Source: Sinorhizobium arboris LMG 14919 (GTDB lineage Bacteria; Pseudomonadota; Alphaproteobacteria; Rhizobiales; Rhizobiaceae). From it: 64,000 nucleotides of DNA. This document shows, piece by piece, positions 51,395-60,156 of the stretch (position 1 is its first letter; every line of letters starts with the position of its first letter). Below the pieces are notes generated by a model. That model was not told the DNA's origin. It was given only the letters and a program-made list of their open reading frames with translations, and searched no databases. The position numbers and the translations under genes were made by a program. The stretch is taken from the NCBI RefSeq assembly GCF_000427465.1, contig NZ_ATYB01000014.1, forward strand, positions 1,139,570-1,203,569, read 5' to 3'.

Positions 51395-52228
51395 TCAGCC
51401 GAGCCTCTCGGCATGCCATTTCAGGTGGTCGTCCATGAAGGTCGAGATGAAATAATAGGAATGGTCGTAGCGCTCGTGCATCCGGAGCGTCAGGCCGATT
51501 CCCGTTCCTTTGACGGCTTCCTCGAACAGCCAGGGGCGCAGACCGTTTTCCAGGAAGCTGTCGGCCTTGCCCTGGTCTATCAGGAATTCCGGGAAGCGCG
51601 CGCCATCCTCGACGAGGGCGCAGGCATCGTATGTCCGCCAGGCGGCCTTGTCGGAGCCGAGATATTTTTCGAAGGCACCGACCGACCAATCGGCGGAAGA
51701 CGGCGCGACGATCGGCGCGAAGGCGGAGCAGCTCTTGAAACGCTCGGGATTCTTGAGAGCGATCGTCATGGCGCCATGTCCGCCCATCGAGTGGCCGAAG
51801 ATGCCCTGACGGCTCATATCCGCTCGGAAATGCTGGCCGACGAGGGCCGGGAGCTCCTCGGTGACGTAGCTGTACATCTGATAGTGCTCGGCCCAGGGCT
51901 TCTCCGTTGCGTCGAGATAGAAGCCGGCACCCTTGCCCATCTGCCAGTTGGTGAGCTCATCCGGAACGTCTGCACCCCTTGGGCTCGTGTCCGGGCAGAC
52001 GATGATGAGTCCAAGCTCCGAGGCCATGCGCCGGTATTCACCCTTGTCCATGACATTGGCATGGGTGCAGGTGAGGCCGGAGAGATACCAGAGGACAGGA
52101 CGAGGTTCCGTAATTGCCTGCGGCGGGACAAAGACGGCGAAGGTCATTTCGCCTTTGCACGCCGTCGAATCATGGGCGTAGACGCCCTGCATGCCGCCGA
52201 AAGCGGTGTTTTGCGAGATTACTTTCAT
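51395..52228 (-). CDS. fghA: S-formylglutathione hydrolase
   Basis: A 277-residue alpha/beta hydrolase that splits S-formylglutathione to formate and glutathione, the second step of formaldehyde detoxification. The nucleophile elbow is FGHSMGGHGA; PRPVLWYLSGLTCTHANVMD is the esterase-D signature. AGGAGCC precedes the ATG. The first-step enzyme gene, at 53441-54568, is interrupted by a stop codon in this sequence. Confidence 0.95.
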   Translation of the reverse strand: MKVISQNTAFGGMQGVYAHDSTACKGEMTFAVFVPPQAITEPRPVLWYLSGLTCTHANVMDKGEYRRMASELGLIIVCPDTSPRGADVPDELTNWQMGKGAGFYLDATEKPWAEHYQMYSYVTEELPALVGQHFRADMSRQGIFGHSMGGHGAMTIALKNPERFKSCSAFAPIVAPSSADWSVGAFEKYLGSDKAAWRTYDACALVEDGARFPEFLIDQGKADSFLENGLRPWLFEEAVKGTGIGLTLRMHERYDHSYYFISTFMDDHLKWHAERLG

Positions 52229-52243
52229 CTTTGGCTCCTGAAT

Positions 52244-52903
52244 TCATGGGGGGGCGCCTGCAAGCTGGACCGCGGCATTGACGGCAGCGGCGACGAGCAC
52301 CGTGTTGAAGAAGAACGAGACGATGGCGTGCATCAGGTTGACGCGCCGCATCGCCGTTGTCGTGATCGCGACGTCCGACGTCTGCGCCGTCATCCCGATG
52401 ACGAAGGCGAAGTAGAGGAAATCCCACCCGCCGGGGCTGTCGGTTTCCGGAAAGGCGAGACCGCGCGCTGCGGGATCGATACCGGGCTCATCGCGGCCGG
52501 CAAGCCAATAGAGATGAGCATAATGCAGCGACGCCATGGTGTGGATCGTCGTCCAGCCGAGCGCAACCGCTGCGAAGGCGATGGACAGTCCGACGGCGCC
52601 GCCTTCGCCGGTGCGGTTAAGCGCGAGGAACAGAGCCACCAGCGAAGTGGCCGCGGCAACCAGCGTCACGAGGAAGATGATCGGCTCCGGCTCGCCGGTG
52701 TCCCGCGCATTGGCCTGGAGATAGCTGCCGGTAAGCCTGGGAAGCCGCAGGGCAGTGATCGACAGATAGACAAGGAAAAAGAGGATGGCGGCGACCTCGA
52801 TCGCTTCTGCGTGGAAAAACGCAAAACCGATCGGCAGACTAAGCAACCCGCCCGTCAGGGCGAGATAGAACGGCCAGTGCCGCAGGCCTGCCTTCCGATC
52901 CAT
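52244..52903 (-). CDS. DUF1345 family membrane protein
   Basis: A 219-residue inner-membrane protein with about five hydrophobic spans, starting WPFYLALTGGLLSLPIGFAF. FLYFAFVIGMTAQTSDVAIT and MHAIVSFFFNTVLVAAAVN match the DUF1345 family, whose function is unknown. It sits between fghA (15 nt) and the YaiI-family gene (21 nt). Confidence 0.88.
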   Translation of the reverse strand: MDRKAGLRHWPFYLALTGGLLSLPIGFAFFHAEAIEVAAILFFLVYLSITALRLPRLTGSYLQANARDTGEPEPIIFLVTLVAAATSLVALFLALNRTGEGGAVGLSIAFAAVALGWTTIHTMASLHYAHLYWLAGRDEPGIDPAARGLAFPETDSPGGWDFLYFAFVIGMTAQTSDVAITTTAMRRVNLMHAIVSFFFNTVLVAAAVNAAVQLAGAPP

Positions 52904-52924
52904 ACGCGCCTCCGTTCGCCGGCT

Positions 52925-53365
52925 CTACCTTTTTACGCGTCGGCAGAGTCGGTCAAGCGTTTCGAGAAAGGCGGAGCGGTCGCGGGAGGTGAGGGCGGCG
53001 TTATAGCCTTTGCTTTCGCCGGTTTCCCTGAGATGGGCCGAAAGGTCGCGCATCGCGGACGCCATGCCGATGTTGCTCTCGTCGAAGACGCGCCCGGTCG
53101 GACCGGTGACGAGTGCTCCGGCGCCGACACAACGTACGGCGAGCGGCACGTCGGCGGTGACGACGATATCGCCGTCCCCGGCGCGTTCGGCGATCCAATC
53201 ATCGGCGGCGTCGAAACTCGTCGACACGATGACGTTATGAACCATCGGATCGCGCGAGGGGCGCAGGCCTGAATTGGCGACGAAGGTCACCTCCAGACCA
53301 TGGCGTTCGGCCACCTTCAGGATTTCCGGCTTTACCGGGCAGGCATCGGCATCGACATAGATCAT
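52925..53365 (-). CDS. YaiI/YqxD family (UPF0178) protein
   Basis: A 146-residue PIN-like protein. It begins MIYVDADACPVKPEI, with the conserved DADACPV motif, followed by DIVVTADVPLAVRCVGAGA. The fold suggests a nuclease-like metal site, but no function is established. A terminator separates it from the formaldehyde dehydrogenase gene upstream. Confidence 0.92.
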   Translation of the reverse strand: MIYVDADACPVKPEILKVAERHGLEVTFVANSGLRPSRDPMVHNVIVSTSFDAADDWIAERAGDGDIVVTADVPLAVRCVGAGALVTGPTGRVFDESNIGMASAMRDLSAHLRETGESKGYNAALTSRDRSAFLETLDRLCRRVKR

Positions 53366-53386
53366 GGGGAACGACTTCCGGAGGCC

Positions 53387-53420
53387 AAAAAAGCGCCGGA
53401 ATCAACTATTTCCGGCGCTT
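53387..53420 (-). terminator. Terminator of the formaldehyde dehydrogenase gene
   Basis: On the minus strand, AAGCGCCGGAA-N8-TTCCGGCGCTT is followed by TTTT. It lies 20 nt after the stop codon. Confidence 0.9.
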
Positions 53421-53440
53421 CCCTGACCGAGACTGCGAAC

Positions 53441-54568
53441 TCAATAGAGGACCACCGAGCGGATGCTTTCGCCGGAATGCATGAGTTCGAAACCTTTATT
53501 GATGTCCTCGAGGGGCATGGTGTGGGTGATCATCGGATCGATCTCGATCTTGCCCTCCATGTACCAGTCGACGATCTTCGGCACGTCGGTGCGCCCGCGC
53601 GCGCCGCCGAAGGCGGTGCCCATCCAGGTGCGGCCGGTGACGAGCTGGAACGGCCGGGTCGCGATCTCCTGGCCGGCGCCGGCAACGCCGATGATCACCG
53701 ACTTGCCCCAGCCGCGATGCGAGGCTTCGAGCGCCTGGCGCATCACGCGGGTGTTGCCGGTGCAGTCGAAGGTGTAGTCGGCGCCGCCGATCTGGTCGGC
53801 GCCGCGCTTCGTCAGGTTGACGAGATAGGGCACGATGTCGTCGCCGACCTCCTTGGGATTGACGAAATGGGTCATGCCGAACTTCTCGCCCTAGGGCTTC
53901 TTGTCGTTGTTCAGGTCGACGCCGATGATCATGTCGGCGCCGGCGAGGCGAAGCCCCTGGATGACGTTGAGACCGATGCCGCCAAGGCCGAAGACGATCG
54001 CCGTCGAACCGATCTCGACCTTGGCGGTGTTGATCACCGCGCCGATGCCGGTGGTGACGCCGCAGCCGATGTAGCAGATCTTGTCGAAGGGGGCGTCCGG
54101 ATTGACCTTGGCGACGGCGATCTCCGGCAGCACGGTGAAGTTCGCAAAGGTCGAGCAGCCCATATAGTGGTGGATCTTGTCGCCATTGAGCGAAAAGCGC
54201 GAGGTGCCGTCCGGCATCAGCCCCTGCCCCTGGGTGGCGCGGATGGCGGTGCAGAGATTGGTCTTGCGGCTGAGGCAGGAGGGGCAGGAGCGGCATTCCG
54301 GCGTATAGAGCGGGATGACGTGGTCGCCCTTCTTCACACTGGTGACGCCGGGACCGACGTCGACGACGATGCCGGCGCCCTCATGCCCGAGGATCGCCGG
54401 AAACAGCCCTTCCGGATCGGCCCCCGAAAGCGTGAAATCGTCGGTATGGCAGATGCCGGTCGCCTTCACCTCGACCAGAACCTCGCCGGCCCTGGGGCCC
54501 TCGAGCTGCACGGTCATGACCTCCAGCGGCTTGCCGGCTTCCAATGCCACCGCGGCGCGTACATCCAT
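53441..54568 (-). pseudogene. frmA: Class III alcohol dehydrogenase (glutathione-dependent formaldehyde dehydrogenase), in-frame stop
   Basis: The intact enzyme would have 375 residues and oxidise S-hydroxymethylglutathione with NAD. Zinc-site motifs [19 protein letters not shown] and GHEGAG, the structural-zinc cysteines in [17 protein letters not shown], and the NAD motif FGLGGIG are all present. Codon 226 is TAG (minus strand, 53891-53893). It separates NNDKKP from GEKFGMTHFVNPKEVG, in the same frame and with no length change. Family members have a Trp there, preceded by Ala; GCCTGG would give that where CCCTAG is found. It is either a genuine nonsense allele or a base-call error; readthrough is not excluded. 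Confidence 0.85.
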
Positions 54569-54652
54569 CTCTCTACTCCATTAAGCTAACATCAGGCGGG
54601 CGACCGTCATACAGCGCCGATCGCCGCCGCCAAGAGGAAAAATCCTTTGCAA

Positions 54653-55051
54653 TCACCGAACGTCCTGTTCCAGGCGTTCGAATTCCACCTCTAGTGCCGC
54701 AATTGCCTCGGTGGTTTGTTCATGCAGCTTCTTGATCATATCAAGCCGCTTGCGAAGCTCGTCTCCCGATGTACCTGCAGCGCTGTCGTCCGGTGCGCGG
54801 CCGATGCCGGCCATCAGCCAGGCGGGCGTGACCCCAAGCACGCCGGCCAGCATGAAAAGGCGATTGGCCCGAGGCTCGGCGCGGTCGCGTTCCCAGGAGG
54901 AAATGGTGTCGTTGCGGACGCCGAGCTTGGCTGCGAGCTCCTTCGTAGAGAGTCCCGCCGCGTCACGCGCTCTCCAGATCCGGCCGCCCAGCGTATCGCC
55001 GTCTCCTGTCCGGCTCAGACGTGCAATCGCATTCTCGGTTGATAACAGCAT
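54653..55051 (-). CDS. XRE-family transcriptional regulator
   Basis: A 132-residue protein. A Cro/C1-type helix-turn-helix occupies about residues 20-75 (STKELAAKLGVRNDTISSWE), and a C-terminal helical tail contains KRLDMIKKLHEQTTEAIAAL, probably a short coiled coil. The ATG at 55051 follows AAAGGAGCTACC on the minus strand. Targets are unknown; the 218-nt gap before lipB has no other gene. Confidence 0.88.
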   Translation of the reverse strand: MLLSTENAIARLSRTGDGDTLGGRIWRARDAAGLSTKELAAKLGVRNDTISSWERDRAEPRANRLFMLAGVLGVTPAWLMAGIGRAPDDSAAGTSGDELRKRLDMIKKLHEQTTEAIAALEVEFERLEQDVR

Positions 55052-55269
55052 GGTAGCTCCTTTCGCCTGTTGTCGTTGTCGGGCGCTGGGGCACCCTGAC
55101 TGCCCGCGGTGGGGCGAAGGTGAAGGAAGCTTATAGGCTTTTCCTGACGCATGGGGCAATGCGAAGCGGCAAAAAGGCGGCCAAAAGCGGCTTTTCCGCC
55201 GTTTCCGGGCTATCTGCTGTGATACGGCCTGTCGCAACGGAGCCGGAGCAATGTGGCCGCGCAGCCCTG

Positions 55270-55989
55270 CTATTCGTTCTCCATGCGAGTCGGGCCCAAG
55301 ACCTTTTCGAAGGCCTCCTTCAGCCGGATATCGACGTCGGCCATCATGACCGGCAGGCCGAGATCGACGAGGCTGGTGACACCATAGCCGCGAATTCCGC
55401 AAGGCACGATGCCGCCGAAATGCTCGAGGTCCGGATCGACATTCAACGACAGTCCATGAAAGCTCACCCATTTGCGCAGGCGAATGCCGATTGCAGCGAT
55501 CTTGTCCTCCGCCATCGAACCGTCCGGGAGCGGCGGCTTTTCCGGGCGGCGCACCCAGACGCCGACACGATCCTCACGGCGTTCGCCCCTGACGTTCATG
55601 GAATCGAGCGTGGTGATGACGACGCTCTCGAGTGCGGCGACAAAGCTGCGGACGTCCTGGCGTCTGCGCTTCAAATCGAGCATGACGTAGACGACCCGCT
55701 GCCCGGGACCGTGATAGGTGTATTCGCCGCCTCTTCCAGTTGCGAAAACCGGGAAGCGATCCGGCATCACGAGGTCGGCGGCGTTGGCGCTGGTGCCTGC
55801 GGTGTAGAGCGGCGGATGCTCGACCAGCCAGACCAACTCGTCTGCGGTGCCGGCCGCGATCGCTGCCGCCTCCCGCTCCATCGTCTCGACGGCCTGTGGA
55901 TAATCCACGAGGGAAGGCGCAATGCGCCAGCGCACCGGCGGTGCTTCGGGCGGTGCGAACATGCTCTGGACAAGATCTTCGCGTTGCAT
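55270..55989 (-). CDS. lipB: Octanoyltransferase
   Basis: A 239-residue enzyme that moves octanoyl groups from acyl carrier protein to lipoyl domains, the first step of lipoate synthesis. [20 protein letters not shown] and the catalytic Cys/Lys region [20 protein letters not shown] ... [15 protein letters not shown] are present. Confidence 0.97.
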   Translation of the reverse strand: MQREDLVQSMFAPPEAPPVRWRIAPSLVDYPQAVETMEREAAAIAAGTADELVWLVEHPPLYTAGTSANAADLVMPDRFPVFATGRGGEYTYHGPGQRVVYVMLDLKRRRQDVRSFVAALESVVITTLDSMNVRGERREDRVGVWVRRPEKPPLPDGSMAEDKIAAIGIRLRKWVSFHGLSLNVDPDLEHFGGIVPCGIRGYGVTSLVDLGLPVMMADVDIRLKEAFEKVLGPTRMENE

Positions 55990-56122
55990 GGGAACCTTGA
56001 GAATGCTGATTTTTCCGGCCTCTACATGGGGCTGTCGACGGCAAGAGTCCAGCGTTTCCAGTGCTTCGCCAAGGGCCGATCGAAATAGTTTCGTTTCTCG
56101 TCAAATTTCTGTCGTCATGCAC

Positions 56123-56151
56123 TTGTGCACCCGGAATCCTTTTGCTACATG
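56123..56151 (+). promoter_or_regulatory. Probable promoter of tRNA-Leu
   Basis: TTGTGC, a 17-nt spacer and TACATG, 34 nt before the tRNA. Confidence 0.5.
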
Positions 56152-56185
56152 CAGCCCCGCCGACGCAATCGGCACCTACCACGAT

Positions 56186-56270
56186 GCGGTCGTGGCGGAA
56201 TTGGTAGACGCGCAGCGTTGAGGTCGCTGTGGGGCAACCCGTGGAAGTTCGAGTCTTCTCGACCGCACCA
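56186..56270 (+). tRNA. tRNA-Leu (GAG)
   Basis: Class II tRNA. Acceptor GCGGTCG/CGACCGC, anticodon stem CAGCG/CGCTG around TTGAGGT (anticodon GAG), a long variable arm (TGGGGCAACCCGT), and CCA at 56268-56270. Confidence 0.97.
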
Positions 56271-56284
56271 TCTAAGATGAAGAA

Positions 56285-56318
56285 GCCCCCGTAACCAGAT
56301 GGTTTCGCGGGTTTTTTT
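56285..56318 (+). terminator. Terminator of tRNA-Leu
   Basis: CCCG-T-AACC-AGAT-GGTT-TCG-CGGG followed by seven T residues, 17 nt after the tRNA. Confidence 0.8.
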
Positions 56319-56762
56319 ATTTTAAATCCTCTTTCACGACGTTGTTGCTGGACGCGATAGGGCGCGAGGGCTATTCTCTCCCTTACGGCGCGCAATAGCT
56401 CGGCGTCATGCCTCGGGCCACAGCGTCGTCCAGATCTCTGCTCCGTGCCGATGCGGAGCGCCCGCCAGCGCATCGGCATGGCGGTGCCCGATCACGAAAT
56501 CACCGCCCTGCATGACGTTGTTGATGGCTAAATTCGTGGAATCGCAAAAAAAAAGTCGGCGAATGAGCAGGGACAAGTTATGATTCGCCTGTCATGACGG
56601 ATTCGCGAGAAGCGCCGGCATGATAGGGTGACAGAGCGACGAGTCTTGCGGAGTGCGCCTCACGACTTTCACGAGGCGCCGATCGGTCGGTCCCGAACTG
56701 ATAAGCGGATGTTCGTCGCTGGCTGCTGCTTCGGTATCCGTTTCAGTGTCGGTTATGTGAAG
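56319..56762. other. Intergenic region before the prkA promoter
   Basis: About 440 bases with no convincing gene. A 35-codon minus-strand frame (56406-56513) has coding-like composition but no ribosome site, and may be a fragment of a lost gene. A nine-A run lies at about 56547-56555. Confidence 0.5.
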
Positions 56763-56788
56763 GAACTTTGAAGCTAGGAAAACCGTTC
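56763..56788 (+). promoter_or_regulatory. EcfG/RpoE2-type general-stress promoter of prkA
   Basis: GGAAC at 56763-56767, a 17-nt spacer, and CGTT at 56785-56788, an exact match to the alphaproteobacterial EcfG consensus GGAAC-N16/17-CGTT. It lies 66 nt upstream of the prkA start and points in the same direction. That EcfG controls this operon is inferred from the match. Confidence 0.75.
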
Positions 56789-56854
56789 ACCTGAAGCAGA
56801 TGCCGAAAGGCAGCGAGCCCGTTTCAACCAAGCGGCCCGCCGCGGGAGAGCACG

Positions 56855-58804
56855 ATGCAAAGGAGTGAATCAGACGTCTTCGACCTCTTTTCGGAGATTT
56901 ATACGAGTGCAGCGCAAGAAGAGATAAGTCTACAGGAATATCTCCTCGCATGTCGCGATGACAAAAGCATGTACGCCACCGCTCAGGAAAGAATGGTGGA
57001 CGCAATTGGAGACCCGATTCTCGTCGACACCAGCGCTGACGAGCGTCTAGGACGGATCTTCTCAAACCGAACAATCAAAATCTATCCAGCCTTCTCCGAC
57101 TTCTTCGGCATGGAAGACACGATCGAGCGGATCGTCGGCTACTTCCGTTATGCCGCCCAGGGTCTGGAAGAACGCAAGCAGATACTTTATCTGCTCGGGC
57201 CGGTCGGCGGCGGTAAGTCCTCGCTGGCCGAAAGGCTGAAGAAGCTGATGGAACAGCGGCCGATCTATACGCTGATGGTCGACGGCAAGATCAGCCCGAT
57301 CTTCGAATCGCCCCTGGGCCTCTTCCATCCCGAGCGCATGGCCGATCTCCTGGAGGACAAATACGGCATCGCCCGCAGGAGGCTGACAGGCCTGATCTCT
57401 CCCTGGGCCGCCAAACGGCTGGACGAGGTCGGTGGCGACATATCCAAGTTCAGCGTCGTCAAGCTCATGCCGTCGCGCCTGCGCCAGATCGGTATCGCCA
57501 AGACCGAGCCCGGCGACGAGAACAATCAGGATGTCTCCTCGCTCGTCGGCAAGGTCGATATCCGCCAGCTCGAGAACTTCAGTCAGGCCGATCCCGATGC
57601 TTACTCCTACAGCGGCGGCCTGAACCGCACGACGCAGGGGCTGCTCGAATTCGTCGAGATGTTCAAGGCGCCGATCAAGGTCCTGCATCCGCTTCTGACC
57701 GCAACGCAGGAAGGCAGTTACAACGGCACGGAAAACTTCGGCGCATTCCCCTTCCAGGGCACCATTCTGGCCCACTCAAACGAATCGGAATGGCTGCAGT
57801 TCAAGAACAACCGCAACAACGAGGCGTTTCTCGACCGCATCCTGGTGGTCAAGGTTCCCTATTGCCTGCGCGTCACCGAGGAAAAGCAGATCTACGAAAA
57901 ACTTCTTCGCGAGAGCGAGCTGGTCAGCAATCCCTGCGCTCCCGAGGTGCTGGAGATATTGAGTCGTTTCACCGTGTCCACCCGGCTCGTTCCCCATGAA
58001 AACTCGTCTCTCTACACCAAGATGCGCGTCTATGACGGCGAGAACCTCAAGGATGTCGACCCGAAGGCACGATCGGTGCAGGAATATCGGGACGCTGCGG
58101 GCGTCGACGAAGGCATGACCGGCGTCAGCACGCGCTTCGCATTTAAGGTCCTCTCCGAAGCCTTCAATTACGACACAAAGGAGGTCGCGGCCGATCCCGT
58201 GCACCTGATGTACATCCTGGAGCAGGCCATCAAGCGCGAACAGTTCGCGAAGGAGACCGAGGCAGCCTATCTCGACTTCATCAAGTCGGAACTCGCTACC
58301 CGTTACGCCGAATTCATCGGTCATGAGATCCAGAAGGCCTATCTGGAGTCCTACAGCGAATACGGCCAGAACCTGTTCGACCGCTATATCGCCTATGCCG
58401 ATGCCTGGCTCGAGGACCAGGATTTCAAGGATCCCGATACCGGGCAGATCCTCAACCGCAAGATTCTCGACAGCGAGCTGTCTCAGATCGAAAAGCCGGC
58501 CGGGATCGCCAACCCGAAGGATTTCCGCAACGAGGTCGTCAAGTTCACCTTGCGGGCACGCGCCAAGAACCATGGCAAGAACCCGTCCTGGACGAGCTAT
58601 GAAAAGCTTCGCGAAGTCATCGAGAAACGCATGTTCGGCCAGGTCGAAGACCTGCTGCCGGTCATCAGCTTCGGATCGAAGAAGGACAGCGGCACGGAGA
58701 AGCAGCATGCCGAATTCGTACAGCGGATGAAGGAGCGTGGATACACCGAACGGCAGGTGCGGCGTCTCGTCGACTGGTACATGCGCGTAAACAAAGCGGG
58801 CTGA
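56855..58804 (+). CDS. prkA: PrkA-family serine protein kinase
   Basis: A 649-residue AAA-like kinase. The P-loop GPVGGGKS lies at residues 115-122. The N-terminal AAA-like domain is followed by a C-terminal kinase-like domain, and the total length matches the E. coli YeaG group. It forms an operon with the DUF444 gene (24 nt) and the SpoVR gene, the usual trio. In other bacteria the trio affects survival in starvation and stress; the substrates here are unknown. Confidence 0.95.
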   Translation: MQRSESDVFDLFSEIYTSAAQEEISLQEYLLACRDDKSMYATAQERMVDAIGDPILVDTSADERLGRIFSNRTIKIYPAFSDFFGMEDTIERIVGYFRYAAQGLEERKQILYLLGPVGGGKSSLAERLKKLMEQRPIYTLMVDGKISPIFESPLGLFHPERMADLLEDKYGIARRRLTGLISPWAAKRLDEVGGDISKFSVVKLMPSRLRQIGIAKTEPGDENNQDVSSLVGKVDIRQLENFSQADPDAYSYSGGLNRTTQGLLEFVEMFKAPIKVLHPLLTATQEGSYNGTENFGAFPFQGTILAHSNESEWLQFKNNRNNEAFLDRILVVKVPYCLRVTEEKQIYEKLLRESELVSNPCAPEVLEILSRFTVSTRLVPHENSSLYTKMRVYDGENLKDVDPKARSVQEYRDAAGVDEGMTGVSTRFAFKVLSEAFNYDTKEVAADPVHLMYILEQAIKREQFAKETEAAYLDFIKSELATRYAEFIGHEIQKAYLESYSEYGQNLFDRYIAYADAWLEDQDFKDPDTGQILNRKILDSELSQIEKPAGIANPKDFRNEVVKFTLRARAKNHGKNPSWTSYEKLREVIEKRMFGQVEDLLPVISFGSKKDSGTEKQHAEFVQRMKERGYTERQVRRLVDWYMRVNKAG

Positions 58805-58828
58805 GGCTGCGTATGCGGGGGTTAGCTA

Positions 58829-60145
58829 ATGCCGAATTTCATCGACCGCCGCCTCAATCCGAAGGACAAGAGTCTCGGCAACAGGCAACGTTTCCTGAAA
58901 CGGGCGCGAGAGGAGCTGAAACGAACCATCAAGGAGCGGGTCAAGTCGGGCAAGATCGCGGATGTGGATGCCGAACAGAGCGTGTCCATGCCCGCCCGTG
59001 GCGTCAACGAGCCGGCGTTCCAACCGGACTCCAATAGCGGCGAACGGCGCCATGTCCTGCCGGGCAACCGGGAATTCGCGGCGGGAGACCGCATTCCCAA
59101 AAGGGGAGGAGGCGGCGGTGCCGGCAATGCCGGCGCCGGCACGGGCCAGAGCGAGGACGAGTTTCAGTTCGCCCTTTCCCGCGAGGAAGTGCTCGATCTC
59201 TTCTTCGAGGACCTCGAACTCCCCGACATGGTGAAGCTCAATCTGAAGGAATCGGTCACCTTCAAGCGGCGACGCGCCGGTTTCACCGCAAGCGGCTCGC
59301 CGACCAACATCAATGTCGGCCGCACCATGCGCAACAGCTATGGGCGCCGCATCGCATTGCGGCGGCCGTCGCGCCGGGAAATCGAGGCATTGGCCGACGA
59401 GATTGCAAGGCTGGAAACGGAACCGCGCGGACGCATCAAGCATCGGCAGCGTCTGGAGGAACTGCGCCAGAAGCTCGACAGTCTCGAGCGCCGGCGTCGG
59501 CGCATCCCCTATGTCGATCCGGTGGACATCCGCTTCAATCGTTTCGAGCCGCAGCCTTTGCCCAATGCGAGCGCGGTCATGTTCTGCCTCATGGATGTCT
59601 CGGCATCGATGGGGGAACGGGAGAAGGACCTCGCCAAGCGCTTTTTCGTGCTGCTGCATCTCTTCCTCAAACGGCGCTACGAGCGGATCGACATCGTGTT
59701 CATCCGGCATACCGATGAGGCGGGCGAGGTCGACGAGAATACTTTTTTCTACAGCAAGCAGAGCGGCGGCACAGTCGTTTCCACGGCCCTGGAGGAGATG
59801 CTGCGCGTCATTCGGGAGCGCTATCCTGCGCACGAATGGAACATCTATGCCGCACAGGCGTCGGACGGCGAGAATATCTCGGGCGACTCCGAACGCTGCG
59901 CCTCGCTTCTTCACGACGAACTGATGGGACTTTGCCAATATTACGCTTATGTCGAGATTATCGATGAGCGAGAGACGGAGATTTTCGGCACCACCGACAA
60001 CGGGACTTCGCTCTGGCGGGCCTATCGCACCGTCGACGGCGAATGGCCGAATTTCCAGATGACTCGCATCGCGAAACCGGCGGATATCTACCCCGTCTTC
60101 CGAAAACTCTTCGGCAAGCAGCCGGAGATGCAATTGCGCAAGTGA
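58829..60145 (+). CDS. yeaH: YeaH/DUF444 family protein, von Willebrand A-like
   Basis: A 438-residue protein. An Arg/Gly-rich N-terminal half (with RGGGGGAGNAGAGTG near residue 92) precedes a VWA-type domain whose metal-binding motif DVSAS lies at residues 256-260 (FCLMDVSASMGEREKD). It is probably a partner or substrate of the PrkA kinase. It overlaps no neighbour; the SpoVR start lies 11 nt after its stop. Confidence 0.93.
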   Translation: MPNFIDRRLNPKDKSLGNRQRFLKRAREELKRTIKERVKSGKIADVDAEQSVSMPARGVNEPAFQPDSNSGERRHVLPGNREFAAGDRIPKRGGGGGAGNAGAGTGQSEDEFQFALSREEVLDLFFEDLELPDMVKLNLKESVTFKRRRAGFTASGSPTNINVGRTMRNSYGRRIALRRPSRREIEALADEIARLETEPRGRIKHRQRLEELRQKLDSLERRRRRIPYVDPVDIRFNRFEPQPLPNASAVMFCLMDVSASMGEREKDLAKRFFVLLHLFLKRRYERIDIVFIRHTDEAGEVDENTFFYSKQSGGTVVSTALEEMLRVIRERYPAHEWNIYAAQASDGENISGDSERCASLLHDELMGLCQYYAYVEIIDERETEIFGTTDNGTSLWRAYRTVDGEWPNFQMTRIAKPADIYPVFRKLFGKQPEMQLRK

Positions 60146-60156
60146 AAGGCGATCGG

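Noticed and set aside
55120..56088. A 322-codon plus-strand frame opposite lipB
   Set aside because: It is the antisense shadow of lipB, whose motifs are intact on the minus strand.
56406..56513. A 35-codon minus-strand frame (MQGGDFVIGHRHADAL...)
   Set aside because: The composition looks coding, but there is no ribosome site and no family recognised; at best a gene fragment.
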